From Sulfolobus sp. SCGC AB-777_G06 (GTDB taxonomy: Archaea; Thermoproteota; Thermoprotei_A; Sulfolobales; Sulfolobaceae): a stretch of 17,431 nucleotides of DNA. The notes below the pieces were generated by a model, which searched no databases, was not told the origin of the DNA, and worked only from the letters and a program-made list of their open reading frames with translations. How positions within the stretch are numbered: the first letter of the stretch is position 1; each line of letters begins with the position of its first letter. The DNA is taken from assembly GCA_003086555.1 (NCBI GenBank), contig QEFN01000022.1, positions 1-17,431 of the forward strand, read 5' to 3'. A program made the translations under genes and the position numbers. Positions 1 through 6,214 of the stretch are shown piece after piece.

Positions 1-2
1 TC

Positions 3-284
3 ATTTTGGGGGATAGGGATGAGAGTACTTTCCGTGAGGTCAAAAAGTATTTGCCCGAAGAGGGTAGATGGGTGAGCGATGATTATAACTTGTACTTCTG
101 GTTGAAAGACCACACGGTTGTCTCGCCAGTTAACCCTAACGAGTCCTTTCATTCCTCATTAAGGGATAGGCTAATTAGATTCAAGAGGGCAACGAAGGCA
201 GTAAATAGGAGCATTCGTAGCATGATGTACTCCGTAGCCCTAGTCTTGTCGAAGAGAAGGTTAATCCCAGAATTTGTAACTTAA
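3..284 (+). CDS. IS1-family transposase, C-terminal part (cut by window start)
   Basis: The frame is open at the left edge, so the protein begins before the window; an apparent TTG start at 6 is internal. The visible part carries SDDYNLYFWL, with the second catalytic Asp of an IS1-type DDE transposase, then NPNESFHSSLRDRL, with the catalytic Glu and the basic helix typical of the family, then the tail RATKAVNRSIRSMMYS. The first Asp motif (DEMW-type) is outside the window. The frame ends normally at TAA 282-284. A decayed relative of the same gene lies at 2949-3218. It would act as a cut/copy-and-paste DNA transposase in the cytoplasm; whether the copy is intact cannot be judged here. Confidence 0.85.
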   Translation: MLGDRDESTFREVKKYLPEEGRWVSDDYNLYFWLKDHTVVSPVNPNESFHSSLRDRLIRFKRATKAVNRSIRSMMYSVALVLSKRRLIPEFVT

Positions 285-320
285 CGACGACACTATCTCC
301 ACAATCAGGAAAGATAATAG

Positions 321-330
321 AAATTTTTTA
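321..330 (+). promoter_or_regulatory. Candidate TATA box for the ATPase gene
   Basis: An A/T run ending in TTTTTTA lies 60-70 bp before the possible CTG start at 393. It would place transcription start near 355 and give a leader that includes the G-rich tandem repeat. Weak, by position only. Confidence 0.3.
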
Positions 331-357
331 ACCTTACTTAATGTTGAATACTCTTAT

Positions 358-396
358 TAACTGGGGGGATATCCAGTAACTGGGGGGATACCCTGT
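358..396 (+). repeat. 20-bp imperfect tandem repeat with G6 tracts at the 5' end of the ATPase frame
   Basis: Copy 1 (358-377) reads taactggggggatatccagt. Copy 2 starts at 377 (period 19) and differs at two positions. Each holds GGGGGGAT, which resembles the Sulfolobales Shine-Dalgarno GAGGTGAT. The second tract sits 5 nt before a CTG codon (393) that opens the family-like N-terminus of the downstream ATPase, so this may be a duplicated ribosome binding site. Confidence 0.6.
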
Positions 397-431
397 TATT
401 CGACCCAAAACCTAAAGAAGACCCGAAGGAT

Positions 432-1466
432 TTGTTTGATAGAGAGGCTGAACTCGAGAAGGTTAAAAACGGGCTTAACTATCCAATCACTCTGATCTTA
501 GGAATTAGGAGGAGTGGGAAGTCGTCAATAGTTAAAGTTTTAATGAAGGAAGAGGATGCAATATGGATTTATATAGATTTGAGGAAATATGAGGGGAAGC
601 CTTATTTGAACTATAAAGACTTAGTGCAAGAGCTCGAGAGGATTCTAAATTCGTTCCCAGAAAGACTGAAAAACTTGTTTAAAGGGGTTAAAGGTGTTAG
701 TATTTCTGGTATAGAACTAAGGCTTGGTTGGAGTAAAGAAAATAAGGTGGATATGAGTAACTTGTTTGAGAGGTTGTCAGAGATAAGTGAAAAAGAGGGT
801 AAGAGGGTGGTTATAGTATTTGATGAGTCGCAAGAGTTGAGGAAGTTACGTGGTTATAATTTGCTCTATCCTCTTGCTTACGCTTATGATAATTTAAAAT
901 TACGTTTTATATTTACGGGGAGTGAAATAGGTATGGTATATAAGTTTTTAAAACTGGGCGATGCTAAGTCACCCTTATATGGTAGAGCTATGACAGAAGT
1001 TTACGTAAACCCATTTAATAAAGACCTTGCCATAGAGTTTCTAAGGAGGGGGTTTAAGGAGGCTAATGCAAAGGTAAGTGAGGAAGAGCTAGAAGAAGCT
1101 TATAATAATTTAGGAGGTATTCCAGGTTGGCTCACTTATTACGGGTTTTACTATTTGCAGTTTAAGGATCATAAAAGTGCTTTAGAGAAGACTATTTCGG
1201 CAGCAGTGGAGTTAATTAAGGAGGAATTTAATAACTTCCTCTCTAACAGGAAGGAGGCAAGGGAAAGATATTATACGATAATGCAGGTTTGTAAGAGGGG
1301 TTGTAGATGGAGTGATGTTAAAAGAGCTATTGAGGCTAAGGAGGGAATTAGCGTTGACGATAAAGAGGTAACTAATTTAATAAAAAACCTGGTCGATTCT
1401 TCATTTTTAATAAAAGAAGGTGAAATATATAGACCAGCTGATGTCCTAATGACAAACGCTTTTTAG
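432..1466 (+). CDS. Archaeal-type AAA ATPase (ATPase_2 / Arch_ATPase family)
   Basis: Predicted P-loop ATPase. Walker A is GIRRSGKSS (residues 24-32), Walker B RVVIVFDESQ (125-134, D131/E132), sensor-1-like FTGSE (161-165), the family signature GGIPGWLTYYG (228-238) and a C-terminal winged-helix region (about 280-340). The ~344 residues are near the family's usual length but slightly short at the N-terminus. The coordinate given is the first conventional start (TTG). The frame is open back to 348 with no ATG, GTG or TTG, and codons 393-431 encode LLFDPKPKEDPKD, which looks like the normal N-terminus of this family; a CTG start at 393 behind GGGGGGAT is possible. Members often lie near mobile or defence genes. 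Cellular role unknown; no partner gene is adjacent. Confidence 0.85.
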   Translation: MFDREAELEKVKNGLNYPITLILGIRRSGKSSIVKVLMKEEDAIWIYIDLRKYEGKPYLNYKDLVQELERILNSFPERLKNLFKGVKGVSISGIELRLGWSKENKVDMSNLFERLSEISEKEGKRVVIVFDESQELRKLRGYNLLYPLAYAYDNLKLRFIFTGSEIGMVYKFLKLGDAKSPLYGRAMTEVYVNPFNKDLAIEFLRRGFKEANAKVSEEELEEAYNNLGGIPGWLTYYGFYYLQFKDHKSALEKTISAAVELIKEEFNNFLSNRKEARERYYTIMQVCKRGCRWSDVKRAIEAKEGISVDDKEVTNLIKNLVDSSFLIKEGEIYRPADVLMTNAF

Positions 1467-1493
1467 TAACAGCCTTATGGGTTAATTTAAAGA

Positions 1494-1513
1494 TTACTTC
1501 CTTTCCTTCTTTC
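1494..1513 (+). terminator. T/C-rich terminator tract after the ATPase gene
   Basis: A pyrimidine-rich run beginning 28 nt after the ATPase stop codon, of the kind that ends transcription in Sulfolobales. No hairpin needed or seen. Confidence 0.4.
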
Positions 1514-1624
1514 AAATCATATAACGAATATATGTACCTAGTTGTAAATGTAATTTAAACGCTTAACAACATCCTCTCATGCCCTCTCTCAAGGATAGCA
1601 ATCTTTCCAGCTCAACCTCCGTTT

Positions 1625-1680
1625 GTCCCTACACTTTCATTTCAATCATTTTATGTTCATTCATGATCGAGTGTAGGGAC
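1625..1680. repeat. Perfect 11-bp inverted repeat, 34-bp loop
   Basis: GTCCCTACACT (1625-1635) and AGTGTAGGGAC (1670-1680) are exact reverse complements around 34 bp rich in ATTCAT-like words. The right arm directly touches the stop codon of the minus-strand transposase tail at 1681, so the stem would lie in that element's 3' region. It could be an RNA hairpin of a TnpB-type element end or a transposon terminal structure. Confidence 0.7.
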
Positions 1681-1869
1681 TTAGCCCTCAACCACCGGTG
1701 GGTCATGGGACCCCTTCGAGCCCAACGGCACGGGGCTCACATCTCCGTAATCTCTCCCACCCTTTTGGGCATAGCCCACATCACAACGTGAAAAAGGATT
1801 CAGCCCATCAAAGAAGTCCTCCCTTAGGTGATGCACAAAAGCTTCCATCACCGAAAGTCCTATCTCCTC
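1681..1869 (-). pseudogene. C-terminal transposase-like tail, probably a TnpB-type element remnant
   Basis: The minus strand carries a 62-codon open frame with no good start; a TGA at 1870-1872 closes it upstream and it ends at TAA 1681-1683. The peptide includes LSVMEAFVHHLREDFFDGLN, then GGRDYGDVSPVPLG and the tail DPPVVEG. I recognise the style of Sulfolobales transposon C-termini but no zinc ribbon or catalytic motif is present, so assignment to TnpB is tentative. A second small hairpin, GAGCCC...GGGCTC, lies inside. The fragment ends 28 bp before the stop of the MNT gene, which is on the same strand and would be transcribed toward it. Confidence 0.4.
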
Positions 1870-1897
1870 TCACTCTCGAATACTTTTAAGGACTATC

Positions 1898-2338
1898 TCA
1901 CTCCGTCACACATTTCCTTATAGTCCTACCTACTGTAAATTTACCATAAGGTAATATTAGTATGGCGTTGTAAGGTTTTACTTCCTCACAATACTTCTCC
2001 AGTAATTCCTTGACCCCCATTCTGTCATAAGCTATGCAATACGCAATACTAACACCCATCATTACTGTGCCTAAAGTTAAGTTCTCCTTGAACTCCTCTT
2101 CATCAAAAACTGTTGTATCTAGCCTTACTCCAGTCTCTTTGAGGAATGAAAGTCTCTCCTTAGAAAAGTCCTTATTACCGCCCTTCCTAACCACTATTAG
2201 CACGTCTACGTCGGAATCTTTTCTGTACTTCCCTATCACCCTACTACCGAAGAATATTATGGCTAAAACGTCGTCTCGTATTATCTTCTCCCTTGCTAAG
2301 TTAAATAATTCCATGTTTTCTAAGGAAAGATTCAGCAA
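1898..2338 (-). CDS. MNT-family minimal nucleotidyltransferase (antitoxin-like)
   Basis: Minimal nucleotidyltransferase of the HEPN/MNT pairs. The motif FFGSRVIGKYRKDSDVDVLI (residues 29-48) supplies the GS loop (G31-S32) and the two metal-binding Asp (D43, D45); RLDTTVF gives a likely third Asp (D74). Family members can transfer AMP from ATP to the partner HEPN protein and so neutralise it; whether this one does is inferred. It overlaps the upstream HEPN gene by 38 bp, which indicates translational coupling. The given start is TTG at 2338; an in-frame ATG at 2314 (MELFNLAREK) would cut the overlap to 14 bp and is equally plausible. Length 146 residues, slightly longer than minimal MNT proteins. 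Confidence 0.85.
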   Translation of the reverse strand: MLNLSLENMELFNLAREKIIRDDVLAIIFFGSRVIGKYRKDSDVDVLIVVRKGGNKDFSKERLSFLKETGVRLDTTVFDEEEFKENLTLGTVMMGVSIAYCIAYDRMGVKELLEKYCEEVKPYNAILILPYGKFTVGRTIRKCVTE

Positions 2339-2729
2339 TTTTTAACACCTTTTCTGAGTAATCTATCCCTTGTCTGCACATCTCCTCAGTAATTATTTCT
2401 TCCGGTGTTTTTATATCTTGCCCGTTTATTACGGGATACCTAGATATACTCCAACCACCCGACAAATAATCCAAAGCTTCAAGGACTATGTCTAAATCTT
2501 TTCCTAATTCTTGTAAATTGTTGGAGACATCAGCAACTAAATCGTGTTCCTTCTTATACACTAGCTTAACCTCAAGCATTGCTTTAACGCTTTTTTCCAC
2601 AGATTGTTGAGAGTAAAAGAAGCACTCTGGGTAATCTTTCAACGAAAGGGCTTGTTTGGCCCTTTGGTTATCCTTAATAGCGATTGAGAAATAAGCCTTG
2701 GCAAACTCCTTATACTTTCTCGGTATCAT
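2301..2729 (-). CDS. HEPN-domain protein (COG2250 type), partner of MNT
   Basis: A helical HEPN protein of 142 residues. Visible family marks are the helix with FFYSQQSVEKSVKAMLE (about 37-53), the EHDL motif (H62) and SRYP (96-99), as in the COG2250 group. I do not see the R-x4-6-H ribonuclease motif of the HepT toxins, so RNase activity is uncertain. It begins with ATG at 2729 with a TATA-like box ~28 bp upstream and no leader, so it should be the first gene of a two-gene transcript with MNT. Such pairs are known as type VII toxin-antitoxin modules in bacteria and archaea; many archaeal COG2250 pairs are uncharacterised. No truncation seen. Confidence 0.85.
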   Translation of the reverse strand: MIPRKYKEFAKAYFSIAIKDNQRAKQALSLKDYPECFFYSQQSVEKSVKAMLEVKLVYKKEHDLVADVSNNLQELGKDLDIVLEALDYLSGGWSISRYPVINGQDIKTPEEIITEEMCRQGIDYSEKVLKIAESFLRKHGII

Positions 2730-2752
2730 CTAAACTTAGTTTATGGGGTGGG

Positions 2753-2762
2753 ATTAAAAGTT
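2753..2762 (-). promoter_or_regulatory. TATA box of the HEPN-MNT operon
   Basis: AACTTTTAAT on the minus strand is centred about 28 bp before the ATG at 2729, the spacing expected for a leaderless transcript. Confidence 0.55.
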
Positions 2763-2948
2763 ATCAGATCCTTGATTTGTTAGAGCTTCTTAGGTCTTAA
2801 GCTATACATTTTCACGATATTGACTCCTTATACAAAACATTTTAGTAAGATGTAGAGTATGCCAAACTATTTCTATTGTTCTTAATATGTCTAGGTGTTA
2901 TGTTCACAGCGTTATGGCAGGAAGAAGTAGGTTGAGTTTTGGGGTTAG

Positions 2949-3218
2949 GCTAAGGTTGTTGATGAGATGTGGACTTACTTATACTAGGGCTATTTACAAG
3001 AGGTTGTTTCGTTTACACTTCTTTATTCTTCAGCTAGGATGAGAGGTTCTTCAAGGAAAGTTCTGGAGAGTGGATTAGTGGTAATTATAATGTTTTCTTC
3101 TCCTTGAGGAATCATCAATTGTTAACCCTAACTCGTTAAGAGGGCGACAAAGGCTGTAATTGGATTAAGTATTCTCTTGCAATAATCTTATGGGAGAGAA
3201 AGTTAATTCCAGATTTAA
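2949..3218 (+). pseudogene. Decayed IS1-family transposase
   Basis: Pieces of an IS1-family transposase in shifting frames. AKVVDEMWTYL (from 2949) carries the first catalytic Asp. WISGNYNVFFSLRNHQ, near 3070-3120, matches WVSDDYNLYFWLKDHT of the copy at window position 3-284, but the catalytic Asp pair has become GN. The Glu motif segment is deleted after VNPN. The tail ERKLIPDLI matches the SKRRLIPEFV end. Stops and frameshifts separate these pieces, so no transposase can be made. Its 3' end fuses with the remnant of an IS607-type TnpB on the other strand at about 3208-3218. Confidence 0.8.
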
Positions 3219-3360
3219 TCCTGGTGAAGGAGGTAGTCTTATTTACGAGTCCATAATTTATTGCATCCTCTAGTATCTTTTTATACTCTTCTTAGACTTC
3301 CTTCAACTTCTGGTAGGTCTTATGGTCTACTTTGACCCTTAACTTCACTGCCCTCTCCAC
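3208..3360 (-). pseudogene. TnpB N-terminal fragment of an IS607-type element
   Basis: From GTG at 3360 the minus strand reads VERAVKLRVKVDHKTYQKL, then KEV, an in-frame TAA, then EEYKKILEDAINYGLVNKTT and SFTRIKSG. This is the characteristic N-terminus of Sulfolobales TnpB proteins (RNA-guided nucleases of IS200/IS605 and IS607 elements). A good ribosome binding site, GGTGAG, sits 4 nt before the GTG. The gene is cut after about 50 codons at the junction with the IS1 remnant and so lacks the RuvC domain and zinc ribbon. It follows the resolvase stop by 16 nt, the arrangement of an IS607 element. Confidence 0.8.
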
Positions 3361-3376
3361 TTAACTCACCTATCAA

Positions 3377-3602
3377 CTATTTTACACCTTGAACTAGGAC
3401 TGTCTTCTTATGACTCCTCATTCCGTAAATTTTACCGGCTAATGACGTAATGATGGAAATCATATCTTCCACAAGTTCTTGTGTGGCATCCTTAGATTCT
3501 TCTCCGAAAACAACCTCAATCTTAACTCCCATGGTTGAAAAGAATTCCTCAAGGTACTCGAAGCCGACCTCGTTAGTCTGTCTTTGTAGGTTATATCTCT
3601 AA
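3377..3602 (-). pseudogene. IS607-family serine resolvase (TnpA), C-terminal fragment, frameshifted
   Basis: The minus strand encodes ITYKDRLTR, then after an apparent one-base loss continues as GFEYLEEFFSTMGVKIEVVF, GEESKDATQELVEDMISIIT and SLAGKIYGMRSHKK, ending at TAG 3377-3379. This is the C-terminal half of the catalytic domain of IS607-type serine recombinases (the YKDRLtRFG and IYG-RS segments are diagnostic). The catalytic Ser region and N-terminal MerR-like DNA-binding domain are missing; an A/T-rich stretch without similarity lies upstream. Together with the TnpB fragment it is the remains of one element. Confidence 0.8.
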
Positions 3603-3778
3603 ATATCAAAAATTTTTTATTATAACTATATTAATAAATTATAATAAATACTAAACATTCATTAGCTCCGATTAGCTCTTCTAGTTCTTATGATAGCATA
3701 TATTGAGCGGCTAATCTTATATATACAATGACGTTCTTGATGATTTTTAGGATATTTTTGACCTCGAAAATAATCCAT
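3603..3778. other. AT-rich spacer without recognised gene
   Basis: No reading frame with recognisable content on either strand. It is mostly A/T runs and a short TTAGCTCCGATTAGCTC near-repeat at about 3662-3678. Confidence 0.5.
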
Positions 3779-3797
3779 GTGAGAATTTATATCTCAC
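3779..3797 (+). promoter_or_regulatory. TATA box embedded in an inverted repeat, promoter of the endoglucanase
   Basis: GTGAGA-N7-TCTCAC forms a 6-bp-arm palindrome whose centre is TTTATAT (3787-3793). The TATA element lies ~27 bp before the ATG at 3817, fitting a leaderless transcript. A dimeric regulator binding the palindrome would compete with TBP. Confidence 0.6.
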
Positions 3798-3816
3798 GAT
3801 CACAAATTCTAAAATC

Positions 3817-4869
3817 ATGAAAAAAGGGATAGTAATTTTGGTAACACTTACATTAATACTCATTTCAGCCTTGGCTTTCGTACTCTCTAATGCAAAGCAT
3901 AGTTCGACCATTCCTAATAGTAACCAAACTTATCATGGCTCTTTTACAAACGCGTCCAGTTTAAATACCAATTCTAAGAGTTCTACCTTATTATTCTATA
4001 ACAAATCCTTCTTAGGGATAAACTTAATGGAGTTTAACACTTCCTTTAGTTTAATAGGGGAGAAAGGCCCTACTCTCTCCTATCCCATTTCGGAAGTTTA
4101 CAGCACTAATAACTCTCTCTTTGTATCTACTTTTCTATGGAACATGGAGAGTTCTGACGGAATCGTTAATATGACTTTAGAACACGGTCTAATTAACGTT
4201 TCAGTAAACCTTACTAATTTCGAAAAAATACAAAATAATATTCCGGTAGATGGTTATCCAGGTTTAATGTACGGAAAAGAGTGCTGGTTCCCCTTTTACG
4301 GCTCAACTATACAATTACCAGAATTACCTCTACCCCAAAGACTTGATTCTTTACCCGACTTTTATTCTCAGGTAGACTTCAAACTTTACCAACTAAACGG
4401 AAGTATAGACGACTTCTCTTACGATATTTGGTTAACTCAAAATCCTGACGTGACCGTTTTACAATATCCTTGTATAGAGGTCATGATCTGGATGTATCAT
4501 GAGGAGAACATTTCTAGTTCATATTTTATTAGAGAAGGTAATGTGACTGTTACAGTCGTTATTAACGGTAGTATTGAAAATGAGACTTTTACTGTATACG
4601 TTTTACCTCATACCGGTTCTGCTAACGGATGGATAGGCGTATACTATGTGTCACAAAAGGAGCTAGAGGGCAACATATCCCTACCATTATCTTACTTAAT
4701 AAAGCAGTCTGTTAACTTCGCTAGCAAAGTCTTTCCTTCTCTGTCCCCAAGTCAATACTATCTAAACGCTATACAAGTTGGCATGGAATTTAACAATGAC
4801 CCTCAGGGAAATGCTAAATTGGGTTACGAATTGTATGGATGGTTTTTGTACTTTAGCTCAACGGCGTGA
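3817..4869 (+). CDS. Secreted endo-beta-1,4-glucanase, glycoside hydrolase family 12
   Basis: Extracellular cellulase-type hydrolase. After a hydrophobic N-terminal signal or anchor (residues 4-24) and a Ser/Thr/Asn-rich linker (about 28-58) comes a GH12 beta-jelly-roll domain. The nucleophile motif is CIEVMIWMYHEEN with E221; the acid/base motif is VGMEFNND with E324; HTGSANGWIGVYYVS (265-279) and YPGLMYGKECWFPF (147-160) also match Sulfolobales GH12 enzymes of the CelS/SSO1354 type. There are many N-glycosylation sequons (e.g. NGS, NVT, NIS), as expected for a protein exposed to hot acid. It would cleave internal beta-1,4 bonds in cellulose or related glucans outside the cell. Length of 350 residues is normal. 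The ATG is leaderless behind a palindromic TATA region. Likely monocistronic. Confidence 0.9.
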   Translation: MKKGIVILVTLTLILISALAFVLSNAKHSSTIPNSNQTYHGSFTNASSLNTNSKSSTLLFYNKSFLGINLMEFNTSFSLIGEKGPTLSYPISEVYSTNNSLFVSTFLWNMESSDGIVNMTLEHGLINVSVNLTNFEKIQNNIPVDGYPGLMYGKECWFPFYGSTIQLPELPLPQRLDSLPDFYSQVDFKLYQLNGSIDDFSYDIWLTQNPDVTVLQYPCIEVMIWMYHEENISSSYFIREGNVTVTVVINGSIENETFTVYVLPHTGSANGWIGVYYVSQKELEGNISLPLSYLIKQSVNFASKVFPSLSPSQYYLNAIQVGMEFNNDPQGNAKLGYELYGWFLYFSSTA

Positions 4870-4896
4870 TAAAGAAAAGCTTGTTTTCAGAGGTTT

Positions 4897-4976
4897 TACA
4901 AGAAAGGGGTCAGGGAGGAAAGCCTCACTGAGGGGATGGATAATCCTGTGTTTAAATACTTCTTTGCCAAAATTTT
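4897..4976 (+). repeat. Repeat copy A, candidate TnpB-element 3' end / omegaRNA scaffold
   Basis: About 80 bp starting 28 bp after the GH12 stop codon. It resembles copy B at 5828-5912 over its whole length, most strongly in a block ending GTTTAAATACTTCTTTGCCA. The core GGAAAGCCTCAC...GGGGATGGAT parallels the CCCTCAC...GGCGGTAAGGAG end at 6094-6135. A hairpin GGGAT(4933-4937)/ATCCT(4943-4947) can form, and CCTCACTGAGG upstream can form another. No flanking tnpB gene remains. Confidence 0.6.
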
Positions 4977-5123
4977 TATTTTCCAGAAATTCTTGATATT
5001 TCACCCTTCTTTTAGTCAATTTTCCAATAGTATCAAGTTATTGTGAGCTAGCATAAAACAATCATTTGTATAGGAAATTTCTTTATGAACTATCATGTTA
5101 CTTAACTTAAGTTTCTTACACCA

Positions 5124-5663
5124 TCATCGAATATTTAGTGACTTTGTATCTCCTAATAGATTTGCATTCATTAGAAGCCCTACTATTCCTACCATTTTCA
5201 CCACGTCTCCCAATATTGCTACTATTCCTAGATTTACAAGATATAACGGTAAACCCGCAGTAAATATCACAGCTCCCCAAAAGAATAATGAAGAGTAGCC
5301 GTAATTGAACTTTTTAGTAGTGAGGTATATGGAGATTCCAGCTATAGGCTCTAACGTATATCCTGCCAGGATTATCTCTATACCGAGGAAGTTACCCAGA
5401 GAAGCCAATACTAACCCTAAAAAGGTAACAATTATTGCTGGGATTGCAAAGTAGTCCATCAATTTTGGCTTTTCTAACTCCGATTTATGATACGAGAGGA
5501 AGGAGGGTATTGCTAAAAACCATACTATCCACATGATTACCAAGAAAGGTAAGGATAAGGCGTAGGTAATTCCGTTTAAGTCTAATAGTACTAATCCAGC
5601 CAGAATTATAAGAGAGGCAATCAGACTTACTATATTTCCTCTCCTTAGATAAGACTTTATCAT
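5124..5663 (-). CDS. Uncharacterised six-helix membrane protein
   Basis: A 179-residue polytopic membrane protein with about six hydrophobic helices (roughly 11-28, 33-56, 71-90, 92-113, 124-143, 146-168). The short loops are partly charged, such as YHKSELEKPKLMD after helix 2 and TTKKFNYG after helix 4. I do not recognise a named family and see no catalytic or metal-binding motif. The ATG at 5663 lies 25-27 bp after a TATA-like element, so it is probably a leaderless single gene. It is bracketed by two repeat copies (4897-4976 and 5828-5912), which raises the possibility that the segment was mobilised, though both copies point the same way. Confidence 0.7.
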   Translation of the reverse strand: MIKSYLRRGNIVSLIASLIILAGLVLLDLNGITYALSLPFLVIMWIVWFLAIPSFLSYHKSELEKPKLMDYFAIPAIIVTFLGLVLASLGNFLGIEIILAGYTLEPIAGISIYLTTKKFNYGYSSLFFWGAVIFTAGLPLYLVNLGIVAILGDVVKMVGIVGLLMNANLLGDTKSLNIR

Positions 5664-5683
5664 AAGTAAAAACTTATGTACAT

Positions 5684-5695
5684 AATATTAAAAAT
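5684..5695 (-). promoter_or_regulatory. TATA box of the membrane-protein gene
   Basis: ATTTTTAATATT on the minus strand, centred 25-27 bp before the ATG at 5663; suits leaderless transcription. Confidence 0.5.
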
Positions 5696-5827
5696 CATGT
5701 AAAGTTTATTAGATATACAGTTTTTTAACTTCAAACGAAAATTTATTGTCACAAAATTTTCTTGTTCAGGTGAATAGAGAGTACATTAAAATGCGGACTA
5801 GAGCCTTGCCACAGCGTATTAAAGCCG

Positions 5828-5912
5828 TACAAAGAAAGGGGTTAAGGGGGCGGAAAGCCTCACCAGCGGGGATGGATAGTCCCGTGTTTAAATACTTCTT
5901 TGCCAGAATTTC
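5828..5912 (+). repeat. Repeat copy B, candidate TnpB-element 3' end / omegaRNA scaffold
   Basis: Second copy of the repeat at 4897-4976, in the same orientation. The hairpin is kept: GGGAT (5869-5873) with GTCCC (5879-5883). Relative to copy A, one pair changes from G-T to G-C and the closing pair from T-A to T-G, so both differences keep pairing. It lies in an open frame (5746-5988) whose peptide includes RALPQRIKAVQRKG and GRKASPAGMDSPV, which may be a residual transposase tail, but no start or domain supports an active gene. Confidence 0.6.
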
Positions 5913-5998
5913 TCTTAGTGACGCTAACGACGGTCCTCCTCAGTTAGGGCTTAATGAGACTGTGAGAGGGAATTCAGTATCTCTTTAAGGTACTAGAC

Positions 5999-6140
5999 GT
6001 TATGGATGAGAGTTCCCTCTTTTCATGTGAGGGAGTTATGGCTATCTCGACCGCCCACCAAGTGTAAACCCGAATCATTGGTAGGAACGATGAGAGGGGA
6101 ACCCTCACTCTTCCAAGGCGGTAAGGAGTCAGATTCGGTA
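5999..6140 (+). pseudogene. TnpB C-terminal remnant with element 3' end
   Basis: Around 6050-6140 the plus strand can be read as SRPPTKCKPESLVGTMRGEP followed by SLFQGGKESDSV, which resembles the C-terminal tail (STAP...MRGxPS) of Sulfolobales TnpB proteins after frame repair; other frames contain stops. The DNA segment GGGGAACCCTCACTC...GGCGGTAAGGAGTCAG (about 6098-6134) resembles the conserved right end of such elements, where the omegaRNA scaffold ends and its guide begins. No RuvC domain or zinc ribbon remains upstream. It may belong with repeat copy B to one element or be a separate insertion. Confidence 0.5.
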
Positions 6141-6214
6141 TGATCAACAGATTGTGTAGTTTTAAGACCTTTTTCTTTAGGACTTTGACAATGTTATCTA
6201 CACGTAAAGTCTTT

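Noticed and set aside
1579..1889. Plus-strand frames of 63-70 codons
   Set aside because: They run antisense through the transposase tail and hairpins, start without promoter or ribosome binding site, and have no protein-like pattern.
4778..4996. 72-codon frame across the GH12 end and repeat copy A
   Set aside because: Most of it overlaps the GH12 active-site coding region in another frame; the rest is repeat sequence.
4897..5912. Composite transposon carrying the six-helix membrane gene between repeats A and B
   Set aside because: The repeats are direct, diverged and lack a transposase or target duplication; independent insertions explain them as well.
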